A stretch of DNA of 50,504 nucleotides from the NCBI GenBank assembly GCA_001465015.1, contig LNEO01000191.1:1-50504 (forward strand), read 5' to 3'. Every line of letters starts with the position of its first letter. Within the stretch, counting starts at the first letter, position 1. This DNA is from Deltaproteobacteria bacterium Ga0077539 (lineage in GTDB: Bacteria; Myxococcota_A; Polyangia; Polyangiales; Ga0077539). The notes beneath the pieces are model-generated. The model was not told where the DNA came from. It made no database searches and worked only from the letters and a program-made list of their open reading frames with translations. The position numbers and the translations under genes are program-made. Positions 1 to 8,338 of this stretch are shown here, piece after piece.

Positions 1-326
1 TCGCGCGATATGCGCCGCGACCCGCCGAATCTCGAGTGATCCCTTCGAGTTTGCCGTGTATCGACCTCTCGCTCCCTCAAGCATCCGATGATCGTAGCAG
101 CGCAGTAACCTCGAACAAACGTCGGAGCCGCGGTCCGTTTGTCGTGTCGACATCGGCCGCGTCGACGCCCGTCGCGGACGCGTGTATCGACGGTTGCTCC
201 GAGCGCTCAGCCGCCGGCGAGCCACCAGCCCCGCCAATATTTGTGCGATCCCATCGGACTGCGGCACCCTCGTCGCACGATGAGTGAGCCCCTCTCCGCA
301 CGCGTGCCCCGTTGTCGCCTCGCCCC
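1..326. other. No supportable gene at window start
   Basis: I see no convincing coding region, RNA gene or repeat here. Short open frames exist on both strands, but they have no recognisable motif and no good start context. The stretch probably holds the upstream region of the transglycosylase gene and whatever lies left of the window. Confidence 0.5.
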
Positions 327-1718
327 ATGATCGTCGCGAGACCCAACGCGCTCCGCTCGCTCGCCGCTGTGCTGTTGTGCGTCGCGTCCGCGTGCGCCGC
401 GCGCGCTGTCGTGAGCCCCGGCCCTGTCGTCGCGCGCCGCGTTTCTCCGCGCGTGCTCGCGCCCCCGCCCCGTCCCGCGGTCACGCCTCCTCTCACCCCA
501 CCCACTCAGCCCGCCGCGTTCGCAGCGCTGCCGGGGTGGGCCGAGGACACGATCGCCGAGGTGCTCCCTGCCTTTCGTCGCACCTGTGAGCGCATCGCGC
601 GCGCCTCCGACGCTCGCTCGGTCGGCCGCGACGGCGCCGGCGGAAGGATCGCCGACTGGAAGCCCGCCTGCGCAGCGCTCCCTGCGCCGGGCGCCGACCA
701 CGCGACGGTGCGCGCCTTCTTCGAGCGCTGGTTCACCCCCGTCGCCGTCACGGGCGAGAGCGGAACCGAAGGGTTGTTCACGGGCTACTACGAGCCGCTC
801 TTGCGCGGATCGCGACGACAGAGCCGTCGCTTTCGCACGCCGCTCTACGAGCGCCCTCGGGACATGGTGTCGGGCCCACGCGGGACCGGTCGCATGGTGC
901 GCGGGCGCTTTCGCCGGTACTTCACGCGAGCCGAGATCGCGCGAGGGGCCCTTCGCCGAAGCGCGCGAGTGATCGTGTGGGTCGACGATCCAGTCGACGC
1001 TTTCTTCCTCGAGATCCAGGGCTCTGGGCGCGTCGAGCTCGACGACGGAAGCACGCTGCAGATCAACTACTCCGCGAGCAACGGACACGAGTACGTCGCG
1101 ATCGGCCGCACGCTCATCGACCGCGGCGCGATGGATCGCAGCCAGGTCTCGCTTCAGTCCATCCGCGCGTGGCTCTCGGCGCACCCGCGCGAGGCGCAGT
1201 CGGTGATGAACACCAACCCGTCCTACGTGTTCTTTCGCGAGAGCGAGGGGCAAGGAGCGCACGGCGCCGAAGGGGTGGTGCTCGAGCCCGGCCGGAGCAT
1301 GGCCGTGGATCTTCGGTTCATTCCGCTGGGCGTTCCGCTGTACCTCGACGTGTCGTCGCTCGAGGGCGTGGGGCCCATTCGTCGGCTCGTCGTCGCGCAG
1401 GACACCGGAGGCGCGATTCGCGGCGCCGTTCGCGGGGATCTCTTCTGGGGCCACGGTCAGGACGCCTACGAGCACGCAGGGCGCATGCGACACCGGGGGC
1501 GATACTGGATGCTGCTGCCGCGCGCCGTGGCCGCCCGGCGAATCGAGCGCGACGCGGTCGCCGCTGCTGCTCGTGACGCGGGCCTATCCGCTGACGCGGC
1601 GAGCGTAGTGGACGCGAGCGTGTCGAGTGACCCGAGCGTGTCGAGTGACGCGAGCGTGTCGGAAGACGCGGGACCCGTCGGCGACAGCAGCGCAGCGAGC
1701 GAAGAGCCTCGCGGGTGA
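327..1718 (+). CDS. mltA: MltA-type membrane-bound lytic murein transglycosylase (lipoprotein)
   Basis: This enzyme is predicted to cleave peptidoglycan between MurNAc and GlcNAc with formation of 1,6-anhydroMurNAc, acting at the periplasmic face of the outer membrane. Seen: an N-terminal hydrophobic signal ending in a lipobox-like site (Cys23). The MltA barrel domain starts near GYYEPLL and includes FLEIQGSGRV and NPSYVFF. The C-terminal 3D domain has AQDTGGAIRG (Asp359) and GHGQDAYEHAG, the aspartates expected of the family. The ATG at 327 is chosen over an upstream TTG at 312 because it puts the signal peptide at the N-terminus. At 463 aa it is longer than E. coli MltA (about 365 aa). The excess is partly a low-complexity tail of Asp/Ala/Ser/Val built from tandem 18-bp units. 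It is monocistronic or leads into the next gene. Confidence 0.9.
   Translation: MIVARPNALRSLAAVLLCVASACAARAVVSPGPVVARRVSPRVLAPPPRPAVTPPLTPPTQPAAFAALPGWAEDTIAEVLPAFRRTCERIARASDARSVGRDGAGGRIADWKPACAALPAPGADHATVRAFFERWFTPVAVTGESGTEGLFTGYYEPLLRGSRRQSRRFRTPLYERPRDMVSGPRGTGRMVRGRFRRYFTRAEIARGALRRSARVIVWVDDPVDAFFLEIQGSGRVELDDGSTLQINYSASNGHEYVAIGRTLIDRGAMDRSQVSLQSIRAWLSAHPREAQSVMNTNPSYVFFRESEGQGAHGAEGVVLEPGRSMAVDLRFIPLGVPLYLDVSSLEGVGPIRRLVVAQDTGGAIRGAVRGDLFWGHGQDAYEHAGRMRHRGRYWMLLPRAVAARRIERDAVAAAARDAGLSADAASVVDASVSSDPSVSSDASVSEDAGPVGDSSAASEEPRG
1611..1664 (+). repeat. Three tandem 18-bp units in the mltA tail
   Basis: Three 18-bp units begin at 1611, 1629 and 1647 with consensus GACGCGAGCGTGTCGAGT. 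They encode a D-A/P-S-V-S-S pattern at the extreme C-terminus of the transglycosylase. The repeat is in frame (multiple of three), so unit number can vary without breaking the gene. Similar Asp/Ser/Ala-rich low-complexity stretches occur in other lipoproteins of this window. Confidence 0.85.
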
Positions 1719-1779
1719 CACCCTCGCGAACGCCGCGCGGCTGTCTCGAGGCAAACGAAAAGTTGTCTCGCCCGTCGCG

Positions 1780-3024
1780 ATGATCTTCACTTCGCGCATG
1801 CCGATCGAAGTCGACGACGATCGCAGCGCGAGCACGCTGCTGTCTGTGTTGGACCTGCAGTCCCTCTCGTTCGAAGGACTGACAAATGACGCGCTCGAAC
1901 GCGCGAAGCGACAGTCCTCGATGATCGAGCGGCACTCCAACGCGAACAACGTTCCTGCGCTCGCCGCTGCGCTCGACGCGCTCGGAGTAACCTTCGATCA
2001 AGCCGCGACCGACGCGGTCCTCGCGTTGGCAGACCGGTACGACCGCGCCGCCTCCGTCGACGATCGCATCTACCTGCAGGCCGCGATCGCCCTCAACCGC
2101 GCAGGCCTCCGTCTCTGGAACGACAAGCGCCTCCTCGAAGCGCTCCCGTACTACGATCGCGCCACGCAGCGCCTCGCGGAGCTCAACGGCGCGCTAGCCA
2201 TCAGCGAGTGGTGCAACGCAACGTCAGCGTGCGCCATTCTCGTCTGCGATCGTTCGATCGACGAGGGCGTCGAACGGCTGCAGCAGATCATGTCCCGAAC
2301 GTTCGCCAACGACGATCGCACCATTCGGTACTGGGCGCTGTACACCTCGCGACGCGTCGCCTGGAAGCTCTTGTCGAGCGGAGCGAACGAGCGAACCCTC
2401 GCGGTGACCCGCAGCGCGCTGGCGCTCTCGTTCGAGCACATGAAGCCAGCGCCCCACTGGTACGAGCACGTGCTCTTCCTCGTCGCTTTCACGATGAGCG
2501 CGCTTCGCAACCTCCAGCGGTACGAAGAGTCCCTCGCGACGTGCGACAGAGCGATGGATGTCATCTACAAAGCGACCAACGACGCCTCCCTGCGCGAGGC
2601 TTCGTGGGTGCTCACCGAGGCCGCCTTCGTCGCCGCGGACAAGCTGAGCTCTCCCGAGCGGGCGCTGCCGTACATCGCCGCGATGCGGATGCGTACGTCG
2701 CACCCCAAAGCGTCGATGATGTTTCACGAGTTCGCCTATGCCTTCTCGATGGAGGCCCGGTCGTACTTGCTCCTCGGGCGCAGCGATGACGCGCTCGCTT
2801 CCTGCGAGGAGGCCATCTCGTACGCGGTGCGGTGCAACCCCGCCACGGACGGACACGGGGCGCACGCCTCTGCCCTCGTGATCCGCGGCGAGCTGCTCGC
2901 AGCGCGAGGACAAAGCGAGCGAGCCAACGACTGCTGGCGCGAGTGCATCTCGCTCTTCGAAGGCACCGAGAGCGCAGACGTCCGCGAGGAGGTCTCCCGC
3001 GCTCGCTCGCTCCTCGGAAAATGA
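1780..3024 (+). CDS. Helical-repeat (TPR-like) protein of unknown function
   Basis: No enzyme motif is recognised. The 414-aa product is predicted to be almost entirely alpha-helical, with repeated paired-helix units resembling tetratricopeptide repeats. Examples are the stretch around LEALPYYDRATQRLAEL and the one near LGRSDDALASCEEAISYA close to the C-terminus. There is no signal peptide or membrane segment, so it is probably cytosolic. The ATG at 1780 is preferred; 1798 (MPIEVDDD) is a possible alternative, and the frame stays open upstream into mltA. Proteins of this look in myxobacteria often resemble the TPR half of large regulators, but no DNA-binding or kinase domain is attached. Function unknown; a scaffold role is only a guess. 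Confidence 0.7.
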   Translation: MIFTSRMPIEVDDDRSASTLLSVLDLQSLSFEGLTNDALERAKRQSSMIERHSNANNVPALAAALDALGVTFDQAATDAVLALADRYDRAASVDDRIYLQAAIALNRAGLRLWNDKRLLEALPYYDRATQRLAELNGALAISEWCNATSACAILVCDRSIDEGVERLQQIMSRTFANDDRTIRYWALYTSRRVAWKLLSSGANERTLAVTRSALALSFEHMKPAPHWYEHVLFLVAFTMSALRNLQRYEESLATCDRAMDVIYKATNDASLREASWVLTEAAFVAADKLSSPERALPYIAAMRMRTSHPKASMMFHEFAYAFSMEARSYLLLGRSDDALASCEEAISYAVRCNPATDGHGAHASALVIRGELLAARGQSERANDCWRECISLFEGTESADVREEVSRARSLLGK

Positions 3025-3082
3025 GCGAGGATTCTTCTTTGCCTCGATCGCCGATCGCCGTCGCCCCGCTGCCGCCGCTCAG

Positions 3083-3820
3083 CTATGCCCGCTTCGCGCG
3101 TTGCCGCTGACACTCGTACAGCGCGATCGCCGTCGCCGTCGCGACGTTGAGCGAGTCGAGCGGCGGCGCCATCGGAATCTTCGCGAGCTGCGTGCAGCGC
3201 TCGCGCACGAGCCTCCGCAGCCCCTCGCCCTCGGAGCCCATCACGAACGCGACGTTGCCCGTGAGGTCCACTTCTTCCAGTGATTTCTCAGCGCTCGCGT
3301 CGAGCCCCACCACGTTGAAGCCGTCGTCTTTGCCGAGGGCGTCCAGCGTTCGCGCGAGGTTGGTCACCTTCGCCACGCGCACCAGCTCGGTCGCCGCCAT
3401 GCTCACGCGCACGACGATGCCGTTGATCGGCGCGGACCGATCCTTGGTGACGATGACGCCGTCCACGCCGAACACCGCCGCCGTTCGCAGGATCGACCCG
3501 GTGTTGTTGAGGTCCGTCACCTCGTCGAGGCACACCAGCGTCGCCGGGCTCTTGGTCTTTGCCAGGACGTCCGCCTCGAGGTCGCTGTACCCGAAGCTCC
3601 CCGAGATCATCAGCACTCCCTCGTGCGCTCCTCCCCGAGAGATCGCGTCGAGCTCGGCCCTTGGCCGCTCGTACACAGGCAGCCGCCCGAACTTCGTCGG
3701 CGACAGCATCCCGCGCAGCTCTTTGTCCGGCGACGCCGAGTCGAGCAGCAACACGTCCGGAACGACGCCGCTCTCGAGCGCCTTGCGAACTTGATTCTTG
3801 CCCCACAAAATTCTCTTCAC
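3083..3820 (-). CDS. SpoU/TrmH-family RNA 2'-O-methyltransferase (RlmB-like)
   Basis: The product is predicted to transfer a methyl group from S-adenosylmethionine to a ribose 2'-OH in rRNA or tRNA. The 245-aa protein has the two-part family layout. An N-terminal RNA-binding domain begins VKRILWGKNQVRKALESG. The C-terminal SPOUT domain carries the three SpoU motifs: LDEVTDLNNTGSILRTA, then FVMGSEGEGLRRL, then IPMAPPLDSLNVATATAIAL. The GTG at 3820 overlaps the stop of fmt by 4 bp (GTGA), which implies translational coupling and fixes the start. The frame is open much further upstream, but that part lies across fmt and is spurious. RlmB (23S rRNA G2251) is the closest well-known relative; the exact target is not provable here. 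Confidence 0.88.
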   Translation of the reverse strand: MKRILWGKNQVRKALESGVVPDVLLLDSASPDKELRGMLSPTKFGRLPVYERPRAELDAISRGGAHEGVLMISGSFGYSDLEADVLAKTKSPATLVCLDEVTDLNNTGSILRTAAVFGVDGVIVTKDRSAPINGIVVRVSMAATELVRVAKVTNLARTLDALGKDDGFNVVGLDASAEKSLEEVDLTGNVAFVMGSEGEGLRRLVRERCTQLAKIPMAPPLDSLNVATATAIALYECQRQRAKRA

Positions 3821-4818
3821 TTCGCGTCGCCCTTCGTGTCCTCGCTCGGGTCCGGCGGAATCGTCGGCGTCGGATCCGCGGGGGCGAGGATCGTCCCCAC
3901 GCGAATCGGATGCCCCGCGAGAAAGTCCCTCACCCGAAGGCGCTTCTTGCCCTCGAGCTGCAGCTCGGTGAGCCCGAGCGCTCCCTCGCCGGTCGCGACC
4001 CACAGCACGTCTTTGTCCACGCGGACCACTTCGCCTGGCGCGCCCGCGAGCAACGCAGGCGCGTCGCGAAGCGTGCTCTTGTGCACGAGCAGCCGCCGCG
4101 TCCCGAGCCGCGTCGAGGTCCCTGGCCACGGATCGAGCCCGCGCACCTTCGCGTGCAGCTTCTTCGCGCTCTCGCGAAAGTCCAGGGCCTCCATCTCTTT
4201 GGTGAGGATCGGCGCCGTCGTCGCCAGGGCGTTGTCCTGCGGCACCGCCGCGAGCTCGCCGCGCAAATACCGAGGTAGATCTTCGCGCACGATCGTCGCG
4301 CCCAGCGCGCTCAACCGAATCGCGAGCGCCTCGGAGGTCTCGTCTTCGCCGATCTCGGTCGCCCGCGTCGAGAGCATCGCGCCGGTGTCCATCCCCTCGT
4401 CCATCTGCATGAGCGTCACGCCCGTCTCGCGCTCCATCGCGAGGATCGACCATTGAATCGGCGCGGCCCCGCGAAACTTCGGCAAGAGCGACCCGTGCAC
4501 GTTGATGCAGCCCCGACGGGGCGCCTGCAAAACGCCGAGCGGCAAGATCCTGCCGTACGCTACGACCAGCGCCACCTCGACGTCGCGCTCGCGAAGCCAC
4601 TGCTCGAGCGCCCCGTCCCGCACTTTCACCGGCTGGTACACAGGGATTTCGAGCTCTGTCGCGCGCACCTTCACCGCCGGTGGCGTCATCACGTTGCCGC
4701 GTCCTGCGGGCTTGTCCGGCTGCGCGACCACGCCGACGACGTCGGCGATCTCGGTGAGGGCGTCGAGAGAGGGGACGGCGAACCGTGGAGTTCCGAAGAA
4801 GACTGCTCTTGGGCGCAT
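3817..4818 (-). CDS. fmt: Methionyl-tRNA formyltransferase
   Basis: This enzyme formylates initiator Met-tRNA using 10-formyltetrahydrofolate, a step needed for normal bacterial translation initiation. The 333-aa product starts MRPRAVFFGTPRFAV. It carries the formyltransferase signature around INVHGSLLPKFRGAAPIQW and MDEGMDTG, with Asn106, His108 and Asp144 matching the catalytic Asn-His-Asp triad of the family. A C-terminal OB-like tRNA-binding domain follows. The ATG at 4818 gives normal family length; the frame stays open to 4902, but that extension lacks conservation. In most bacteria fmt pairs with def; here its downstream partner is a SpoU methyltransferase, overlapping by 4 bp, and no def gene is in the window. 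The C-terminus is extended by a Pro/Thr/Asp-rich tail. Confidence 0.95.
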   Translation of the reverse strand: MRPRAVFFGTPRFAVPSLDALTEIADVVGVVAQPDKPAGRGNVMTPPAVKVRATELEIPVYQPVKVRDGALEQWLRERDVEVALVVAYGRILPLGVLQAPRRGCINVHGSLLPKFRGAAPIQWSILAMERETGVTLMQMDEGMDTGAMLSTRATEIGEDETSEALAIRLSALGATIVREDLPRYLRGELAAVPQDNALATTAPILTKEMEALDFRESAKKLHAKVRGLDPWPGTSTRLGTRRLLVHKSTLRDAPALLAGAPGEVVRVDKDVLWVATGEGALGLTELQLEGKKRLRVRDFLAGHPIRVGTILAPADPTPTIPPDPSEDTKGDAK

Positions 4819-4885
4819 AGGAGAGCGACGCGCAGTGTGCCAGCGCAGCTTCGCGGTTGTCTGGCCAAATGCGCCCAGCACTCGA

Positions 4886-4951
4886 ACGGGGACGGTCCTC
4901 AATAACTCAACTATTTCTACAAATAGTTGAGTTATTGAGGACCGTCCCCGT
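4886..4951. repeat. Perfect 31-bp inverted repeat with 4-nt loop (REP/REPIN-like candidate)
   Basis: The arms 4886-4916 and 4921-4951 are exact reverse complements, separated by CTAC. Each arm combines a GC block (ACGGGGACGGTCCTC) with an AT-rich block (AATAACTCAACTATTT), the latter very unlike the surrounding DNA. The element lies 3 bp beyond the stop codon of the SNF2 helicase and about 68 bp before the fmt start on the same strand. It could act as a transcription terminator or mRNA 3'-end stabiliser, but there is no U-tract. The GGGGACGGTC-type end resembles, from memory, palindromes mobilised by REP-associated tyrosine transposases; that link is inference. Confidence 0.9.
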
Positions 4952-4954
4952 CGC

Positions 4955-7900
4955 TTACTTCTTCGCCGTTCGCTTCGCGCGCGCTGGTTTGCTCGCGACC
5001 GGCGCCACGGGCTCGGGCTCGGTCCCCGTCGGCTCGCTCACCAGATCGGGCTCGATCGCGGTCCCTTCGGCCTCGCCAAGCAACATGCGCACGTCGTCCT
5101 CGCTCAGCCCCGAGAGCGCGCCGCTCTGCTCGCGCACCACCGCGTCGGCGAGCTCTTTCTTGTGCGCCTTCAAGCGCTGGATCTTCTCTTCGACCGACCC
5201 CTCGCTCACCAGCCGGTAGACCGTCACCTTGCGGGTCTGCCCCATGCGATGGGCGCGGTCGGTGGCCTGCTCTTCGACGGCGGGGTTCCACCACGGGTCG
5301 AGGTGAATCACCGTGTCGGCCGCGGTGAGGTTGAGCCCGGTCCCGCCCGCCTTGAGCGAGATGAGAAACAACGGCGCGTCCCCCTCTTGAAAGTCTCGCA
5401 CGCGCGCGTCGCGATTCGTCGTCGCGCCGTCGAGGTACACATAGCGAACGCCCTCGCGGTCCAGCGACTCGCGCCACAAGCTCAACAGCGACACAAACTG
5501 CGAAAACACCAGCGCGCGCCGCCCCTCGCGCACGAGGTCGCGCACGAGCTCCATGAAGGCCTCGCGCTTGCCGCTCGCGTCGGTGTGCGCCAGGTCCACC
5601 AGCATCGGGTCGCACGCCACCTGCCTCAGCCGCAACAGCGCCGTCAGCACGTTGAGCGCGCTCGCCCCCATGCCCTTGGCCCGCACGTCCCGCTCGACGT
5701 CCTCGCGCAGCACCGCCGCCATCCCGTCGTACAAGCTCCGCTGCTTCGCGGTCATCGGAACGACCCGCGTGATCTCTTCTTTCTCAGGCAGCTCGCGGAG
5801 CACCTCGCGCTTGGTGCGACGAAGTACAAACGGTCGCGTGATCGTCCGCAGCCTCGCGGCGGACACGTCGTCGCGGCTCGCGATCGGCCGCGCGTAGCGC
5901 GCGTCGAAATCCCTCGCCGTGCCCAGCATCGACGGGTTGACCAGGTCCAAGATCGCCCAGAGCTCGCCCAGGTGGTTCTCGACCGGCGTTCCGGTGAGCG
6001 CGATGCGCGTGCCCGCGCGAAGCGAGCGCGCGCTCTCGGCGGTGACGCTCGCGGCGTTCTTGAGAAACTGCGCCTCGTCGAAGATCACCGCGCGAAAGTC
6101 CACCGCGCCGAGCGCCGCCGCGTCGGTTCGCAGCAGCGCGTAGCTCGTCACGAGCACGTCCCACTCCGACGCTCTCGCCAGCAAATCTCCTCGCTGCGCG
6201 CCGTGCATCACCGCCGCGCGAAGGCCCGGCGCGAAGCGCTCGCACTCGCGCACCCAATTGCCCAGCACCGACGAGGGCGCCACCACCAGCGTCGGCTTCG
6301 CGCCCTCGCGCGCCTTGCGCTCGCTGAGGTACGCGAGGGTCGTCACGGTCTTTCCCAGACCCATGTCGTCGGCGAGCACTCCGCCGACTCCGAGCTCATC
6401 GAGAAACTGCAGCCACGCGAGGCCCGCTTCTTGGTACGGCCGCAGCGTGCACTCGAGCCCCGGCGCGACGCGTGGCGACGGAGAGACCGACACCGCGCGC
6501 AGCCGCTCGCGCACGCGCGAGGCCGCTTCGTCGAGCGTCACGTCCGCGCCGTCCGCGAGTCGATCGACGCGGCCCAGCGAGAAGCGAGAGAGCTTCGTCG
6601 GCCCCGAAGGCCCCAGCAGCTCCAACAACTCGACGCCGCTGTCCCGCACCGCGTCGGTGATCTCCGCGAGCGTCCCGTCGTCGAGCGCGATCCATCGCCG
6701 CCGCGCGCCGAGCGCCGCCCGGACCATCGCGCGGTCGATCGAAACATCGTCCGCCGTGAAGCGCGCGTCGAGCTCGAACCAGTCTTGCTTGAACGACACC
6801 TTCGCCCTGGACTTGACGGACCGTCGCACCAGCGCGCCCTCGAGCCCCTCGGCGATGCTCACGCGGATCTGCGGCTCTCCCCCCGCGCGCAGCGCTGGGA
6901 TCTGCTCGCACCACACGCGCGCCGCCTCGTCGTCGACCGCCGTGAAGCACTGCCCTTCGACGCTCCATCGCAGCGCTCCCTCGCGAACGCGATCGAACGC
7001 CGCTCGCTCGACGTCCAGGTCGCGCACGCTGTCGGGCGTGGCCGGCTCTTCGGCGCCGATCGCAAACTCGCCCGCGCTGTACCTGCCGTGCAACGTCGCG
7101 CGAACGTCGAGCGGCGTCCCCTCGATGCGCAGCGTGAGCTCAGGGCGCTCTGCGCCCGCGAGGCCGAGCTCCTTGCGCGAGGGTGGCGCCAACCCTACGT
7201 CGCGCCCGAAGCGACGGAGCCGCGCGTAGAAGCGCTCGAGCCTCTCGGGCGCCGACGGGATCTCCAACGGCGCCAGCCGCTGCTTGCGCAGGACGAGCCC
7301 CGCGTCGACGCCCGGCGCGCGATAGATGCGCCTGCGCCCCACGTCCACCATCACCGCGTTGGGCCCGGGAAAGAACCACTGGCTCCTCGGCGACCCAGCC
7401 AACGGCGTTCCGTCTTCGCATCGCCAGGCGAGCGTGACCCCGCGCACCGCGCGCGACGGTCGCACGCGGTTGCTCGCGTCGAACTCGATCGTCGAGGTCT
7501 TCACGCTCTCGTCGATGGTGAGAGAAAGCTGCGCCGCGCGCGCGTCGTACGAGAGCGGATGACCGCCCTTGGTGAGCTCCACCGAGTGCTCGCGCAGCGC
7601 GTGCAACACGATCGCGCCGGTCGCCCCCGTGAACGCGAGCGACTTGCGCGATCCCTTGTGCGGATCAGCGAGCGCCACCAGCCCTTCGAAGGGCTCGCGC
7701 AGCCGCAGCGACGCGAGCTCTTTCGGGTCGATACGCAGCTTTTCTCCCTGTTTTCTCAGGGACAACAAGAGAATGTGCTCTCCGTCGGCGTAGGCCTCGC
7801 TGAAGTCCACCGAGGCGATGATCGACGCGTCGACGAACGTCTTTCCTCCGCTGAACCAGCGGGCGAGCTCGGCCTCTTCGTCGAGCTCGTCGATGACCGC

Positions 7901-8305
7901 CCGGCGCGTGTTGGTCGCGTCCGTGTTGAGCGCCTGCAGCTCGATCGCCTCGTGATCGACCACGCACTTGCGCATGCTGCGGCAAAACGCGAGGTCGAAC
8001 ACGAGCGTCGCCATGTGCTCGCACGGCGAGTATCGGCTCGGCGGGCACGAGCAGCCCCAGGTGATCCCCTCCGCAGTCATCCTGAACACGGCCTTGGCCG
8101 AGCTCACGTCGCGCGCCGACCGAACCCGCGCCGACACGCTCAGCGTCGCCCCGTCGGTGCTCTCGGGAAGCTCCGCGTAGAGCGCTCGACTCGCCCGCAC
8201 GATGTTGAGCGCCCACGCCCCGAGCCGCCGAGCGCTGCTCGTTGAAAACTCGCCGCGCAGCGTGTCGAGCAGCGCGCTCGTCCGAGATCGAGTGTCATCC
8301 GTCAT
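4955..8305 (-). CDS. SWIM zinc-finger SNF2-family DEAD/DEAH-like helicase/ATPase
   Basis: This is a predicted ATP-driven DNA translocase of the bacterial SWI2/SNF2 group. The 1116-aa protein opens with a SWIM zinc finger of the form CxC-x7-CxH (Cys85, Cys87, Cys95, His97). A long middle region follows, then a complete SNF2 ATPase core near the C-terminus: motif I DDMGLGKTVTTLAYL (Lys652), motif II DEAQ at 743-746, motif III LTGTPVENHLGELWAI, and motif VI DRAHRMGQTRKVTVYRLV. A Lys/Ala-rich tail ends the protein. ATG at 8305 is used. The architecture matches the RapA/HepA-like bacterial SNF2 proteins often called non-specific serine/threonine kinases by mistake. The cellular role is unknown; chromatin-like remodelling, transcription recycling and DNA repair are all possible. 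It may be the first gene of a unit with fmt downstream. Confidence 0.92.
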   Translation of the reverse strand: MTDDTRSRTSALLDTLRGEFSTSSARRLGAWALNIVRASRALYAELPESTDGATLSVSARVRSARDVSSAKAVFRMTAEGITWGCSCPPSRYSPCEHMATLVFDLAFCRSMRKCVVDHEAIELQALNTDATNTRRAVIDELDEEAELARWFSGGKTFVDASIIASVDFSEAYADGEHILLLSLRKQGEKLRIDPKELASLRLREPFEGLVALADPHKGSRKSLAFTGATGAIVLHALREHSVELTKGGHPLSYDARAAQLSLTIDESVKTSTIEFDASNRVRPSRAVRGVTLAWRCEDGTPLAGSPRSQWFFPGPNAVMVDVGRRRIYRAPGVDAGLVLRKQRLAPLEIPSAPERLERFYARLRRFGRDVGLAPPSRKELGLAGAERPELTLRIEGTPLDVRATLHGRYSAGEFAIGAEEPATPDSVRDLDVERAAFDRVREGALRWSVEGQCFTAVDDEAARVWCEQIPALRAGGEPQIRVSIAEGLEGALVRRSVKSRAKVSFKQDWFELDARFTADDVSIDRAMVRAALGARRRWIALDDGTLAEITDAVRDSGVELLELLGPSGPTKLSRFSLGRVDRLADGADVTLDEAASRVRERLRAVSVSPSPRVAPGLECTLRPYQEAGLAWLQFLDELGVGGVLADDMGLGKTVTTLAYLSERKAREGAKPTLVVAPSSVLGNWVRECERFAPGLRAAVMHGAQRGDLLARASEWDVLVTSYALLRTDAAALGAVDFRAVIFDEAQFLKNAASVTAESARSLRAGTRIALTGTPVENHLGELWAILDLVNPSMLGTARDFDARYARPIASRDDVSAARLRTITRPFVLRRTKREVLRELPEKEEITRVVPMTAKQRSLYDGMAAVLREDVERDVRAKGMGASALNVLTALLRLRQVACDPMLVDLAHTDASGKREAFMELVRDLVREGRRALVFSQFVSLLSLWRESLDREGVRYVYLDGATTNRDARVRDFQEGDAPLFLISLKAGGTGLNLTAADTVIHLDPWWNPAVEEQATDRAHRMGQTRKVTVYRLVSEGSVEEKIQRLKAHKKELADAVVREQSGALSGLSEDDVRMLLGEAEGTAIEPDLVSEPTGTEPEPVAPVASKPARAKRTAKK

Positions 8306-8338
8306 CGCAGTGTGTCGAGCGCGGCGCGAGCGTCACGC

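Noticed and set aside
36..287. A short plus-strand open frame at the window start
   Set aside because: It has no motif, no ribosome site and no support from composition.
3821..4600. A long N-terminal extension of the RNA methyltransferase frame
   Set aside because: The extension lies wholly over fmt in another frame and is Arg/Asp-rich without motifs. The GTG at 3820 gives the normal family start.
5162..8245. A 1027-codon open frame on the plus strand
   Set aside because: It is antisense to the SNF2 helicase, has biased Arg/Leu/His composition and no recognisable domain.
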